Positions 12,138-22,125 of a DNA stretch of 64,000 bases are shown one piece after another. This stretch comes from Xenia sp. Carnegie-2017 (lineage: Eukaryota; Cnidaria; Anthozoa; Malacalcyonacea; Xeniidae). The position numbers and the translations under genes were made by a program. The stretch covers positions 6,909,577-6,973,576 of the forward strand of contig NW_025813526.1 in assembly GCF_021976095.1 (NCBI RefSeq), read 5' to 3'. Every line of letters starts with the position of its first letter. The first letter of the stretch is position 1. Below the pieces are notes generated by a model. It did not search any database, was not told the DNA's origin, and was given only the letters and a program-made list of their open reading frames with translations.

Positions 12138-12804
12138 ATTCAACAGTAAAGGTACATTTTAAAATTTTATTTCTATTCTAAAGAATCGAATTAATAACTT
12201 TCTTATAAAAGAATTTCCAAAGAAACTTTTATTTCCTCTCCTGTTTAAATAATAAAAAAATATAAAAAATTTAACCGAGATTTTATCATGTAAATAGCGT
12301 ATATTAGATGAATGAAGTATAAAAAAATAATCTTCATTATTTTTACAAGCGATCCACACAAAATTTATATAATAAGAATCCCGCTTGTTTGATCTAAAAA
12401 GTTTTTGTCGATATTCTAGTTCACTCTCAAGTGCACCCCATACACACCAATTGTGTTATGAAAAATATGGAACTTTCATCAATGGTAAAATTTTTATGTT
12501 TCATTTGACATAGTTAAAACGTTTTTTGTTATTATAAATTAAGACAAATAAGTCATTTAAGAGAGAAAAAATTCCTTGTTGTTTTAAAATTTTTATTTGC
12601 TGTTTTTTTAATTTAATTTTTTCTTACTTATAATAAGAGTATTAATTTCATTTAAAAAATTGTGTATATTTCATTGTTAATGTTAAAAAAGATTTAGAAA
12701 ATAATAGAATGTTGTCTAAACCATGCAATGATAACCACTGACTCTAAATAATTTTTATAAGTTAATGAGAAATATAAATTACATCCGTTACATTGTGCCT
12801 TATT

Positions 12805-12877
12805 GTCAATGGGTGGAAGAGAACCACCAACCTTTAGGCTAACAGCCGAGCGCCATAACCAATTATGCCACAGAGAC
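12805..12877 (-). pseudogene. tRNA-Asn-like pseudogene, array unit 6
   Basis: The best overall copy. The minus strand reads GTCTCTGTGGCATAATTGGT, then CTCGGCTGTTAGCCTAAAGG, then TTGGTGGTTCTCTTCCACCC. The first 19 bases match tRNA-Asn almost perfectly. An extra base in the D arm, a changed B box and a 3' acceptor strand ending ATTGAC argue against function. Confidence 0.75.
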
Positions 12878-13549
12878 ATTCAACAGAAAAGGCACATTTT
12901 TTAATTTTAATTTTATTTTATAGCATCAAGTTAATAACTTGGCTACTATCAAATTTTTAGAAAAAATTCTATTTCCCTTTCCGTTTAAATAATGTTAAAA
13001 TCATAAAAATTTCCCAGATATTTCAAAATGTAAATAGCGTATGTTATATGATTGAAATATGAAAAAGCTATTATATTTACAGACTTTTCACAAGAGCTCC
13101 ACACAAGAATAACATAATTACAATCTCGCATAAGATATCTGACAAGTTTTTATCTATATTCTAATTCACTTTCAAAGAAACCCACACAGACATTAATTGT
13201 GTTGACCAAAACATGGATCTTTTACTTATGGAAAAATTTTTTTATGTTTCATTTGATGAAGATTTAAATTTTTTGGTCATTATAAGTTAATTCAAGATCG
13301 TCATCTAACAGAGAAAAAAATTCCTTGTACTTTTTAAAATAATATTTTTTTATAAATTTTATTTTTCTTCTTACTTATAATAGAATTAAATTTTTTGTTA
13401 TAAAATTTTGCTTGATTTTAATGTTAATCTTAAAAAAAATGTTTTCAAATAATGAAATATTGTCTAAACAGTGCATTTATAGCTACAGACTCGAAATTAT
13501 TTATATCTTATCGTGAGAAATACAAATAAATCTGTTAAACAATGACATA

Positions 13550-13622
13550 TCCTCACAGGGAGGAAATAAATCACCAACCTTTCGTTACCAGCTGAATGCG
13601 TTAATCAATTATGTACCAGATA
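13550..13622 (-). pseudogene. tRNA-Asn-like pseudogene, array unit 7
   Basis: CGCATTCAGCTGGTAACG and AAAGGTTGGTGATTTATTTCC on the minus strand mark the anticodon and T arms. The unit is joined straight to a later block (TAAATAGCGTATATTAGACG), so sequence following the tRNA-like part was lost. Confidence 0.55.
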
Positions 13623-14044
13623 TATCTTAATGTAAATAGCGTATATTAGACGATTGAAATATAAAAAAAAATTTCACAAACATTTCACAAGAGCTCCACT
13701 CGAGATTAATATAATAACACTCTGCATGTGATATTTGACAAGTTTTTGTCTATATTCTGATTCACTCTCAGATTGCACCATAACCAGATTCATTGTGTTA
13801 AGCAAAATATGCAACTTTTATTTATGGTAAATTTTTTTTGAGTTTTATTTTCCATAGTTAAAATTTTTTTTATTATATCATAAGTCAGGTTAGTCATTTA
13901 AGAGAGAAAAAATTTCCTTGTTTCTTTTAAAATATTATTTGTTGTTTAAAATATTATTTGTTGTTAAATTTTACTTTCTTTTTACTTATAACAAGAGTAT
14001 TGATTTCGTCATAAAATTGTCTTTAGTTTCAATGTTTATGTTAA

Positions 14045-16785
14045 ACCTATGTTGCATGGATTATTCCACAATTGAGTTTTAAAATATTTTTTTCATGAAA
14101 GAGCATAATTACCCACCTAAATTCAAGGCAGCCAGAAAAAAATATTTTCGTGGTCGCATAGTGTTTTTTTCTGTATGTTGCTTTTAGGCAACATTATGCA
14201 ATAGCCTTATATAAGCTTGTCAAGTTTTTGTTCCAACATAGACATTTGAATCGCACAGTATTTATATAAAAAAGGGACACAAACAAGATAGAATGAAAAT
14301 TCATATATTTAGAAAGCATGCAAACAGTTTTTTAAAAAAGTTTTTGTCATTTTTGTGTAAAATCTCTAAAAAGTATTGAGTAAAATAACTGAGTGATCAA
14401 TCAAATGCATAAAACTAAATAACAATAGGAAAGAAAAGATACAAAAATAACAATTTTACAAATGAAATTTTTTAAAACAGTTTGACTTTGGAGTAAAACA
14501 TAAATGTAATTTGCACTTTTCGCACAAAACCTTTGCTATTCCACCACCCCCAGGGTATTTACAACGCCCTTTCTGTTCCACAAAAGTCGGAAAATGTCCA
14601 GTATTGTCCGTTCTTGTTGATTTTTCTGGAATTGGGGCAGTGGGGCGTCTTTTCTTTTTGGCATAGTAAAGACTATTAAATGAGGTTGATGGACGTACTC
14701 GTTTACTTCTAATCATTTTGCCTCATTTTATCAGGTCGCTTGCTGCTTTCATCTTGAAGAATCTTAGCTGAAGTACTTCCTTTTTTGGTGCATTTATTCT
14801 TTTCATTTCTTGACAGTAAATGAGCCAGGCTTGGACCATAATCATATCGAAAAAATGCCAAAGGAGTCTGTGATCTCACTTCTTTGACCGGATGTGAATC
14901 CTATACAGACTCAACATGCTATCAAGGAGGTCCACTCCCCCCATAAACTTGTTGTAGGTTGAAACAATTGCAGGACGAGACACTTGAACCTTTGTTTTTG
15001 TTTTTCTGTCCCATCGTTCCACTGTGGATACAGGATTGATAGCTTCGTAAGTTGAAAGTAATGTTACTCCTCTGTTGTCAAACCACTTCACTGCTCGCAG
15101 CTCAATGTTGTCTACTTTGGTGGCATGCAAAGCAGCTGCTCCCCGGCCTTTTGCTTACATTGCGCTATCTGTAGATAGCTTTATATTTGGTAGTCGGTTT
15201 TCCCGTACTGTTCCAACACAAGCAATGCCTTGAGTGTACAGTACTTTTACAAGCTCTATTCCAGTGTACCAGTCATCAAAAAATAACTTGTGCCACTTAT
15301 GTCTTGGGACATTTACTAACAAATGCAAAACAATATTGCCAGATGCTTTTAGGTCAGGTTGACCAGGACAGATCCCAATGGGGCCTGCATGGAATTCAAA
15401 GTTTTGAATGAAGCCATCAACACCAGACAAAACATAAAATTTATAGCCCCATTTCTTTGATTTTTGCGGGTTGTACTGTTTTAGTGATGACATTCCTTTG
15501 AAAAGTACAACCTGCTCATCAATACATAACATTTATTCCTGCCTCAAGCTGGAGAATGAATCAGCATGTCAATTATGGGTTGAAGCTTGTAAAGCTTATT
15601 AGTGCAATTGGATAGGCGTTGCATGTTATCATTGCAATGTAAACATGATTTGATTTTTCAAATCGGTTGATAGTCATAACATCAGCAATTTTTCCAAAGT
15701 AAAACACCTAACTCCAATATAAACGGGTAGATGGCATCTTGACAATGCTTATCATATAGAAGATTCCAATAAACTACTTAAGTTCATCTTTATCCAGAAC
15801 AAGTGGTCTGTCTGGATTATTCTGAACTGCATACTTATTTGACTCATCACATGTATGTTGCAACATTTCATCAGTCAAAAACTTTCTGACATATTCAATC
15901 AGCTCAAGAATTTCATGACATACAACTTCATCATCACATTCAAATGGAAGATTTTGAAGTCCTCTGTTTTTGGTGTTGTTGTTTCTTCGATCCTCGTTGT
16001 GATTGTTGATTATCAGAGTCATCATCAGGTCATCTACTTTCCGATTCAGAATCTGTTACTGCATCTTCTATATTACAATCTGCACCAGCTGCCACAACTT
16101 CTGATTCTGATACTTCAAAATCCTCATCAGAATCACTTGATAAGTCACTAACATCAGATAAATCTGGGAACTATACTTGAAAAGGTATCTCTAAATGACG
16201 AGGTATATCTCTCCTTTTTCGATTTCCATAAAATGTATTAGGATTCATCTATAAATCAAATAAACAAGCAATATATAAATATGTCATATATGTCTATAGA
16301 AAAAATTCACAATGAATCATAGTTGATAATGTTATTTATTTTTCGCGACGTACTGCGATCGACATCATTGTAGACACAGATTTGTAGACTAAATTCATGT
16401 TGTTGCTTTGAAGCAACAAACACCTTCTTGGGAATTACACATTCACACAAGAGCAATGAGTATCATTATCATCGTTCAAAATGCCCATTATATACCTATA
16501 AATCTTAAATATATTTTATATTGGCTTACCTTCGCTCTTCAAGACAACATTTATCCATCAAACTTTACGAAATTTCAATATGGCGACTTTCGAACAAACC
16601 ACGAGTGTAAGTGGTTAACAACAAGGACGAAAACCTCAGCTAAATGCCGGATAATACGTTCAAAATGCTAAATTTCATCATTCAAAATAACAAGGACCAA
16701 ATATGGCTTTGTTAACCTGAGTTACCATTATGCAATTTAGTGATTTGTGGTATGTTAATTTAAAGACACATTATGCAATATAGGG
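14045..16785 (-). mobile_element. piggyBac-family DNA transposon, full length but broken
   Basis: A 2,741-bp element flanked by the target tetranucleotide TTAA on both sides (14041-14044 and 16786-16789). Its ends are inverted: ACCTATGTTGCATGG at the left and, on the minus strand from the right, CCCTATATTGCATAATG. The interior encodes a piggyBac transposase on the minus strand. A TIR-like motif ATTATGCAAT recurs just inside both ends (about 14188, 16729 and 16768), as expected for subterminal binding repeats. Flanking DNA on both sides belongs to one unit of the 740-bp array, so the insertion point is exact. Sister units show the empty site (for example at about 12675). Confidence 0.92.
14456..16248 (-). 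pseudogene. piggyBac transposase pseudogene
   Basis: A DDE/D-type transposase that would cut the element out of TTAA sites and rejoin it. Read from ATG at 16248: an acidic Ser/Asp-rich N-terminus (SDVSDLSSDSDEDFEV), a FLTDEMLQHTCDESNKYAV block (15774-16025), IADVMTINRFEK near 15680, then CIDEQVVLFKG with the first Asp and LFFDDWYTGIELV with the second (15155-15532), WFDNRGVTLLSTY and YNKFMGGVDLLDSMLSLYRI with the third (14876-15130), and a C-terminal Cys-rich domain RCKYPGGGG..LCEKCKLHLC (14456-14716). The span of about 597 codons is normal for the family. At least four stops or frameshifts break it. Confidence 0.88.
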
Positions 16786-16789
16786 TTAA

Positions 16790-16890
16790 AAAAATCTTTG
16801 AAAATAATGAAATATTCTCCAAATAATGCAGTGATAACCATAGATTCTAAATAATTTATATATGATAACAAGAAATGCAATTTAAAACCG
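16790..16890. repeat. Array unit 8, truncated, right of the piggyBac insertion
   Basis: AAAAAATCTTTGAAAATAATGAAATATTCTCC then GATAACCATAGATTCTAAATAATTTATATATGATAACAAGAAATGC match the start of the 740-bp unit. Similarity fades at about 16890, before the tRNA-like part. This completes the unit begun left of 14041. Confidence 0.8.
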
Positions 16891-16989
16891 TTAATAAAAA
16901 TCTCCAAAACTAAATTGTTTAAGAATGAGAATAGTCAAAACCACGAGCAAAAAAATCACCTTGCACAAACGTAAATATCACTTGTAAAA

Positions 16990-17600
16990 TTGATATAAGC
17001 CTTGCAAAATGATCAGATTTCAATTTAGAAAAGTTGCATTTTTGAAAAACATTTCTTGTAAAAACGGACGAGTGAATTTGTTTCTTTTTACAAAGTCCAT
17101 ATTAACTCTAAACGTATTATTAATTGTCTGTTCAAAAGATAGTTTAACAATTTTTTATCGTTTATTCCAACATTATCTAATATTCAAATGTTGGGTTTAA
17201 TTTTATTCATTAAAACTATATTAAAAATGCAAATTGCAAGTTTATAATGTAACGTATTTAAATGACACAATACATAATATTTGTCGTTATTAAAAGACAT
17301 TTTATATTAGAATAGAGTACACCATATTTTAATGAAATTTATAAATGTAAGCAGCCGTTGCAAAAAAAAGTTAATCTATTATTATGCCCTTAATAACAGA
17401 GCACGAAGTCTTATTGAAAATAATCACATAGAAATATTTTTGCATAAACCGAGCACGTAGAGGGAGAAAAAACGCTTCTTTTTTACATTCTCCTTGCTTT
17501 TTTGTACGGCTTGGCTTTCCCTTATTTAGTTTTTGTCAGTAAAAACTAAATAGTTTTTTTTAAGATAGTCAGAATCAATAAACAGTTTTCCTAATTATTA
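16990..17600. repeat. Old direct duplicate, copy 1
   Basis: Roughly 600 bp that recurs at about 20820-21445 in the same orientation with many substitutions and small indels. The clearest block is TAATCTATTATTATGCCCTTA with GAGCACGTAGAGGGAGAAAAAACGCTTC against TAATTTATTATTATGTCCTTA with GAGCACACAGAGCGAAGAAAAAAGCTTG. No coding potential was recognised. It is either an ancient interspersed repeat or an old local duplication. Confidence 0.55.
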
Positions 17601-17934
17601 AGTCGTTTTCGCAGTTCTTTTGCTTCAACTCATAGTCATATATGGTTTTTTGTTTCAATTTTTTTTATTTTTGTTGTTTAATTTACAAAGTGTGTTTATA
17701 TTTGAACGCCAATTTACGCGTTTTTGGCCCAGGTCTATGACGGAAAATAATTAATAGGCAAACACGTTTCTAAGGCAATAAAGCCCGCCATTTTGTTAGA
17801 AGTGACGCTTACCTTATAATGAAAAAGATTTTCTACAATTTTGGTTAATGATTGATTGTCTTAAAAATGCTTTTAGTTTTTTGGGTTTGTTTTTCACAAG
17901 TTATTCTTGACTGTAAGGTACTGTTTTTATATAG

Positions 17935-17981
17935 CCGAGTTACCTGGCTGAGCGAGTTACTCGCCTAGCCCGGTAACTCGG
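17935..17981. repeat. 47-bp near-perfect palindrome with GAGTTAC ends
   Basis: CCGAGTTACC at the left pairs with GGTAACTCGG at the right, and the interior GGCTGAGCGAGT pairs with ACTCGCCTAGCC. Related GAGTTAC and CCGGCTAGG motifs follow at 18040-18150 and return at 18715-18800, so this is part of a small GC-rich foldback repeat rather than an isolated hairpin. Confidence 0.75.
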
Positions 17982-18341
17982 CCCTTATATAAAATGAATG
18001 CATTTTCCGGTGAAGCGTTTAAATGACGCATCCCATTAACTCGCCTTGCGGGAACTCGGTTTTTGTAAGCGAGTTACCCGGCTAGGCCGGTAGAATTTTT
18101 CCATATAAACACATTTGCTGGGAAACTCAGCGAGGCGAGAAAATTGGCTCTGTTGGTACCCATGCCTACTAAGCCTTGTTTTTGCAGCATTTTTATTCAA
18201 AAACATACACATAGAATCTACATTATATATTAATCATAATACGGTCTTAATATGCACATGAAAAACATGTGACTTGGACGAGATTTGAACTGGCACCTTC
18301 GGGATACTGGTCCGCAAGGATTAGTATGATATATGTATTCG

Positions 18342-18371
18342 CTGATGATGGCTTTGGAATAAAGTCGAAAC
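18342..18371 (+). ncRNA. Hammerhead-ribozyme-like core, consensus-perfect
   Basis: CTGATGA, a six-pair stem II (GGCTTT against AAAGTC with one G-U pair, GGAAT loop), then GAAAC. All invariant core bases of the two boxes are present. A GGCACC at 18292-18297 could pair with GGTGCC at 18374-18379 as a stem III outside the core, but the cleavage triplet beside it would be non-standard. Active cleavage is therefore unproven. Confidence 0.65.
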
Positions 18372-18449
18372 GCGGTGCCATCAAGTAAACTATTATAGTG
18401 GCTATCTTTACGCAGTTTTAAGAGATTTGACTCGTCTGCAATCCCTGTG

Positions 18450-18521
18450 GGCTTGGTAGCTTAACAGGCAGAACGGCGAACTAGAATCCCAAAGTTGCGA
18501 GTTCAAATCTCGTCCAAGTCA
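18450..18521 (+). tRNA. tRNA-like sequence, anticodon unclear
   Basis: The acceptor strands GGCTTGG and CCAAGTC pair completely (one G-U), the T arm GCGAG-TTCAAAT-CTCGT is perfect, and an A-box-like TAGCTTAACAGGCAG is present. The D stem and anticodon stem have mismatches and the base before the anticodon is not clearly U, so I do not assign an amino acid. It may be a pseudogene or the head of a short repeat. Confidence 0.5.
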
Positions 18522-18815
18522 CATGTTTTTCATGTGCATATTACGAACGTGTTAGGATTAATATATTAAAACATATTTTTATCATAATTTTCAATTTTAT
18601 ATTCGCCCATTCCATTTTTGTTGCGAAACTGTGAGGCTTTTTAAAATCTCGCTACTTTACTCGAAGTTAGCATAACCAAACTTCATTTAAGACAAATGAA
18701 CGGAAATACTAGCCGAGTTACCTTGTGTCATATAAACATCTCACTTTGTCAAACCCGTTTAAGCGAGTAAGTCGCCCAATTAGTTAACTCAGCTCCATTT
18801 AACCAGCCCTAAATG

Positions 18816-18897
18816 GGTAGTGTGGCCGAGTGGTCTAAGTCGCTGGTATTAAGCTCCAGTACTGTAAGTGAAATCGGTGTGAATTCTATCGCTACCA
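18816..18897 (+). pseudogene. tRNA-Leu(UAA)-like pseudogene
   Basis: GGTAGTGTGGCCGAGTGGTC at the 5' end and CGCTACC at the 3' end give a full acceptor stem. CTGGT-ATTAAGC-TCCAG is the anticodon arm, reading TAA after a T, with one stem mismatch. A variable arm of class II length is present. The T loop reads TGAATTC instead of TTCRANN, so RNA polymerase III B-box use is doubtful. Confidence 0.65.
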
Positions 18898-19250
18898 GCA
18901 CGTTTTTGTTTTATTAATTTATTTAAGAAATTTAGAAAACATTTCGCAAATGCGGAAATTTAAAGTGCAGATACATCTTGCGTGGTTTTTGCACTATCAA
19001 TTGTACGTGTTGTCAAAGACATGTTCTAAAATTTTGATGTAATTGCACAAATATTTTGCACAGTGCAGTTCAACAAAGTTGCAAAAATATACCATTGTAA
19101 GCGCCCTGTATTACCGCTAAGTGACTGGCCTGCGTGGTTGGGTGACGTCATGTAAGTAACTGCTTGTCTGAGCATTATAGAAATGTAACAAGCTATTTTT
19201 TTACTACTGTCACATCATGCTAAATGCCCATGTCTTCGTAAGGTGATACA
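18898..19250. other. AT-rich stretch with one CRE-like octamer
   Basis: No coding or repeat signal apart from TGACGTCA near 19142, which may belong to the transposon remnant to its right. Confidence 0.3.
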
Positions 19251-19358
19251 CTAATTTGCAAGGAAAGACACCGGTAAAACACTGTATTCTAACTCTATGT
19301 CATAATTTGCATTTTCTGATGAATTAGAAAATGATGTTTCCGATGCAGATGAGGACAT
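19251..19358 (-). pseudogene. Ser-rich N-terminal ORF of a TTAA transposon remnant
   Basis: A 35-codon frame from ATG at 19358, starting MSSSASETSFSNSSENANYD and ending VLPVSFLAN before a stop. It is Ser- and Asp/Glu-rich, like the first 58 codons of the P2X7-like ORF in the transposon at 59116. It sits at a comparable place: inside an end beginning AGG..CAGATTTTAAC..ACATTTTC and just after a TGACGTCA octamer. Function is unknown. Confidence 0.35.
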
Positions 19359-19369
19359 TTTGAAGAAAA

Positions 19370-19528
19370 ACAACACAATACTCGAAATATTGGCGAAAAT
19401 ATTGATAATTTTAAAAAGCAAATAATTTGTTTTGAATAGAGCATACGTGACTGTGCTCCTTAGATGACGTCAGAGCATGTACTGTTTACCAGACCCCATT
19501 GGGGAAAATGTAGTTAAAATCTGAACCT
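19370..19528 (-). mobile_element. One end of a TTAA (Kolobok-like) transposon
   Basis: Reading inward from TTAA at 19529-19532 on the minus strand: AGGTTCAGATTTTAACTACA then TTTTCCCC, later TGACGTCA (19463-19470), then the Ser-rich start codon at 19358. The TIR of the element at 59116 begins AGGGGTAGTCTGACCTTAAC, then ACAATTTTCGC. About 15 of 20 bases agree over the shared stretch and the order of landmarks is the same. The other end was not found. Confidence 0.4.
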
Positions 19529-19532
19529 TTAA

Positions 19533-20483
19533 GCCGCACTTGCGAAGAAAGCTTTGATCTCATATTATTTGTTTTTTTTTTCTAATTTGTAGTTTTTAAG
19601 AACTTCTCATTCAAACTATACTAAAATCTTATAAGGATTATTTGCTTTTTAACGTGAAATAAATAGCACGTCAATTCTTAAAGTTTGTATAAATAAGAAT
19701 TCATATTTTGTTGAAATGTGATGATTGTAAACTGCCATTACAAATTAATATGCAATATTAAAAGATTTTACAAATTTAGGAAGTAATAATAAGTTTTGAT
19801 AAATTTTTTTGTTTTTGTTTGTATATAAAAGAGTAGCGAGTAAGAGATGGGTTTTGTTTCCACGTTCTTAAAATGCACCATCTTAAGGATTCGTCTCTTA
19901 AGGTTACAATACCAACACTTTTCCAATTGTGTATTTTATTTAAAAATGTGATCAGGATATGTCAGATTTATGTTCACACAGAGAAAACAGGATACCTGCG
20001 ATTTACCACAAGTGATTGAATTTTAAAACATACATTTATTTTACATATGCGTAACAATGTGGGAACATGCGGGTTGTATTTTCTCATGTGTAATTTGCAT
20101 GTAAATCGTTAATCCTCTTATGGACTAAATGTGAATTTTTAATTTTACACATGAAATCATGTGTGAGATAAGTATCCACAATCAAAACACATTTAATAAC
20201 ACATAAGTTGCCCTGTCCAAGTAAAACCCACCTGTGAAACACAGGAGGTTTTTATATGTCTTTTTTTCATAATGAAAGGCATTCCAGTTAATTGCTCATA
20301 ATGCTGTAATCAAAGCTGATTTTCGTCATGCTGTTAGTAAAAGCATAATCTGCTTGCAAATTTTTTTGCAGTATCTAGCATTCTACTTACGAAAACCATG
20401 ATCTGCTTGAAATTTTTTGCATTCTCCAGGCTTAATTTAATTAAGTAGGCAAGTTTTAACAGGAAAATCTTAATTGAGAGTAA
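19533..20483. other. AT-rich stretch, nothing recognised
   Basis: No domain or RNA signal. A weak short inverted pattern around 20090-20170 (ACATGAAATCATGTGTGAG with CTCATGTGTAATTTGCATG) might be a MITE end, but I cannot define an element. Confidence 0.35.
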
Positions 20484-20563
20484 GGTGGTGTGGCCGAGAG
20501 GTCTATGGTGCTGGTTATAGGCACCAGCCATTTAATTGCATGTTTCAAATCCCATTGCTACCA
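20484..20563 (+). pseudogene. tRNA-Leu-like pseudogene
   Basis: GGTGGTGTGGCCGAGAGGTC opens a class II tRNA-Leu pattern and CATTGCTACC closes it. The anticodon arm CTGGT-TATAGGC-ACCAG pairs fully and resembles tRNA-Leu(UAG), but position 33 is A instead of U. The T arm has mismatches. A 61-residue frame starting inside it (20490) is a shadow. Confidence 0.65.
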
Positions 20564-20819
20564 AAAACCTCAACCGATTGCGATTTTTCATTTAGAGTTA
20601 CAAAAATATCCCAAACTACCAAAATCCGTATCAAATATTAGCTTTTTATTTAGGTTTGCAAAAATATTTAACTAACTTGTTTAAGTATGAAAATAAGCTT
20701 CAATGACAAAATCATGAGCTAATAAACACACCTTATGCAGACGTATGTAACTGTGATATAGTTTGCAAACTTGGTTGTTTTTCAGAAAAAAAATAAGTGC
20801 AGGAATTAGCTGCTTGCCA

Positions 20820-21445
20820 ATGATTTGATGCGGTTCTTGTAGAAAAGATAAGGTTTCAATTCAAAAAATTTACATTTATAAATTGTCTGTTGGAAACATG
20901 AAATTTTTTAATAATTGTTTTTTGTTTTACATAGCACATTGCCAGTATGCTTTTTGTTAGTTGTCAGTCAGAAAAATATAATTGTTAATTTTTTTCTTTT
21001 TTTAGAGTACCAGTAATTTGTCAAATGTTTTAGCGTTATTTTTACCATTAATATTCCAATTTTTCAATTTATTTTCTTATGAAAAACAAAATGAAAATGT
21101 AAATTGCACGTTTTTTGAACGTAACTCGTTGAAATGCCAGATTAATCATAAAGCATTTTTTATAATAAGCGTGTATTATGCATTTTGATAAACCTTTAAA
21201 AATATAAGAAGCCTTTACAAAAACAAGTTAATTTATTATTATGTCCTTATTAAACCAGCACGAGGTTTTTATTGAGAAATATCGTACAAAATTATTTTTG
21301 TGCAGACTGAGCACACAGAGCGAAGAAAAAAGCTTGTTTTTTCCCCGTCCTTTCTGTTTTGCATTGGTTGGCTTTCTCTTTTTAAATTTACCTCAATAAA
21401 TATAAGTAGTTTTAATTTGTATGGTCTATTAAATTAAACTTTTCT
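20820..21445. repeat. Old direct duplicate, copy 2
   Basis: Counterpart of 16990-17600, same orientation. The best match is 21225-21375. The shared ending GGTTGGCTTTCTCTTTTTA against GGCTTGGCTTTCCCTTATTTA sets its right side at about 21385-21445. Confidence 0.55.
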
Positions 21446-22125
21446 GCTAGTGTTTTATTTTCCAATCGCATTCATAAATGTGTTTTTGTTTTTTTTCTTT
21501 CCTGTTTTTTACAAATTATTTTACATTTGACTGTAAAATAATGCGCTTTTTAACGTGCTCCCTTACATTTTGGCGTCTCAACGATGCTGAATTTTTTTAT
21601 GAAACTCTTTCGATTCATCCATCGCCAAGTATTTTTTTTGTATCATCAGACTCACCGGATTTTGGTACCAACAACTTCAACTTTTTCCTACACGTGTCTT
21701 GTAGATCGCGCCAATTTTTTTTAAGACTCAATGCTTTCCCTTCCAGACCACATTCACTTGCTATTTTTAACCATGCTTACTCCTGCACATTATTGTTTTT
21801 GCAATTTGCATTGCTAGTATTGCAAACGACTTTGTTTCATTGGATAATTCTGATAAAACTCAATCATTGCAAAGTTGTCAAATTCACACCTTGAATGTTC
21901 GCATGCGACTTGCGAATTGCGAATAAAGTGGAAATGGGTGTTAACTCTCTAATATTATATAGAGATGTCGTTTTTTATAATTAAATTGTGCAGTTGTTTT
22001 GCAGACGACTTCCTCATTAAAGAAAGATAAAAAATAATATTATCGTCACATTATTATTGAATTATTTGCAAATGTATTCTAGATAGCACAATATGGAATA
22101 AGTCATATAACGTGAAAGAAGTGCC

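Larger units (their letters stand above)
8957..14040. repeat. Tandem array, about 740-bp unit with tRNA-Asn-like core
   Basis: Seven consecutive divergent units. Each repeats the same order of blocks: CATTGTTAATGTTAAAAA-like start, a TTGTCTAAACAATGCAATGATAACCA-like block, AATAATTTATAT..GATAATGAGAAA, a tRNA-Asn-like segment on the minus strand, GAGACATTCA..GAAGGCACATTTT, AATAGCGTATATTAGATGATTGAA, GATATCTGACAAGTTTTTGTCTATATTCTAATTCACT, and AAGAGAGAAAAAATTCCTTG. The tRNA-like segments start at about 9104, 9843, 10590, 11334, 12065, 12805 and 13550, so spacings are 731-747 bp. The last unit lacks roughly 160 bp after its tRNA-like part. An eighth partial unit resumes beyond the piggyBac insertion at 16790-16890. 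Confidence 0.9.
18248..18543. repeat. Inverted tRNA-like pair flanking a PLE tail
   Basis: 18248-18290 is an exact inverted copy of 18501-18543 (43 of 43 bases), and weaker similarity continues outward to about 18228 and 18563. Both arms contain the 3' half of the same tRNA-like sequence with its 3' flank; inward the left arm keeps only the anticodon and T-arm part (to about 18318). Between the arms lies a PLE tail with a complete hammerhead-like core. The exact match contrasts with the decayed repeats around it, so the arrangement is young or maintained. Confidence 0.8.

Noticed and set aside
8993-12879. Four minus-strand frames beginning MSL(W/C) with LPPIDD-like text in the 740-bp array
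   Set aside because: They read through the tRNA-Asn-like segments (MSLWHxWL is the tRNA 5' half translated). Shadow of the repeat.
21478-21894. 138-codon plus frame, longest in its area
   Set aside because: Phe/Ser/Leu-rich, no motif, and it begins in the old duplicate; the other copy has no matching frame.
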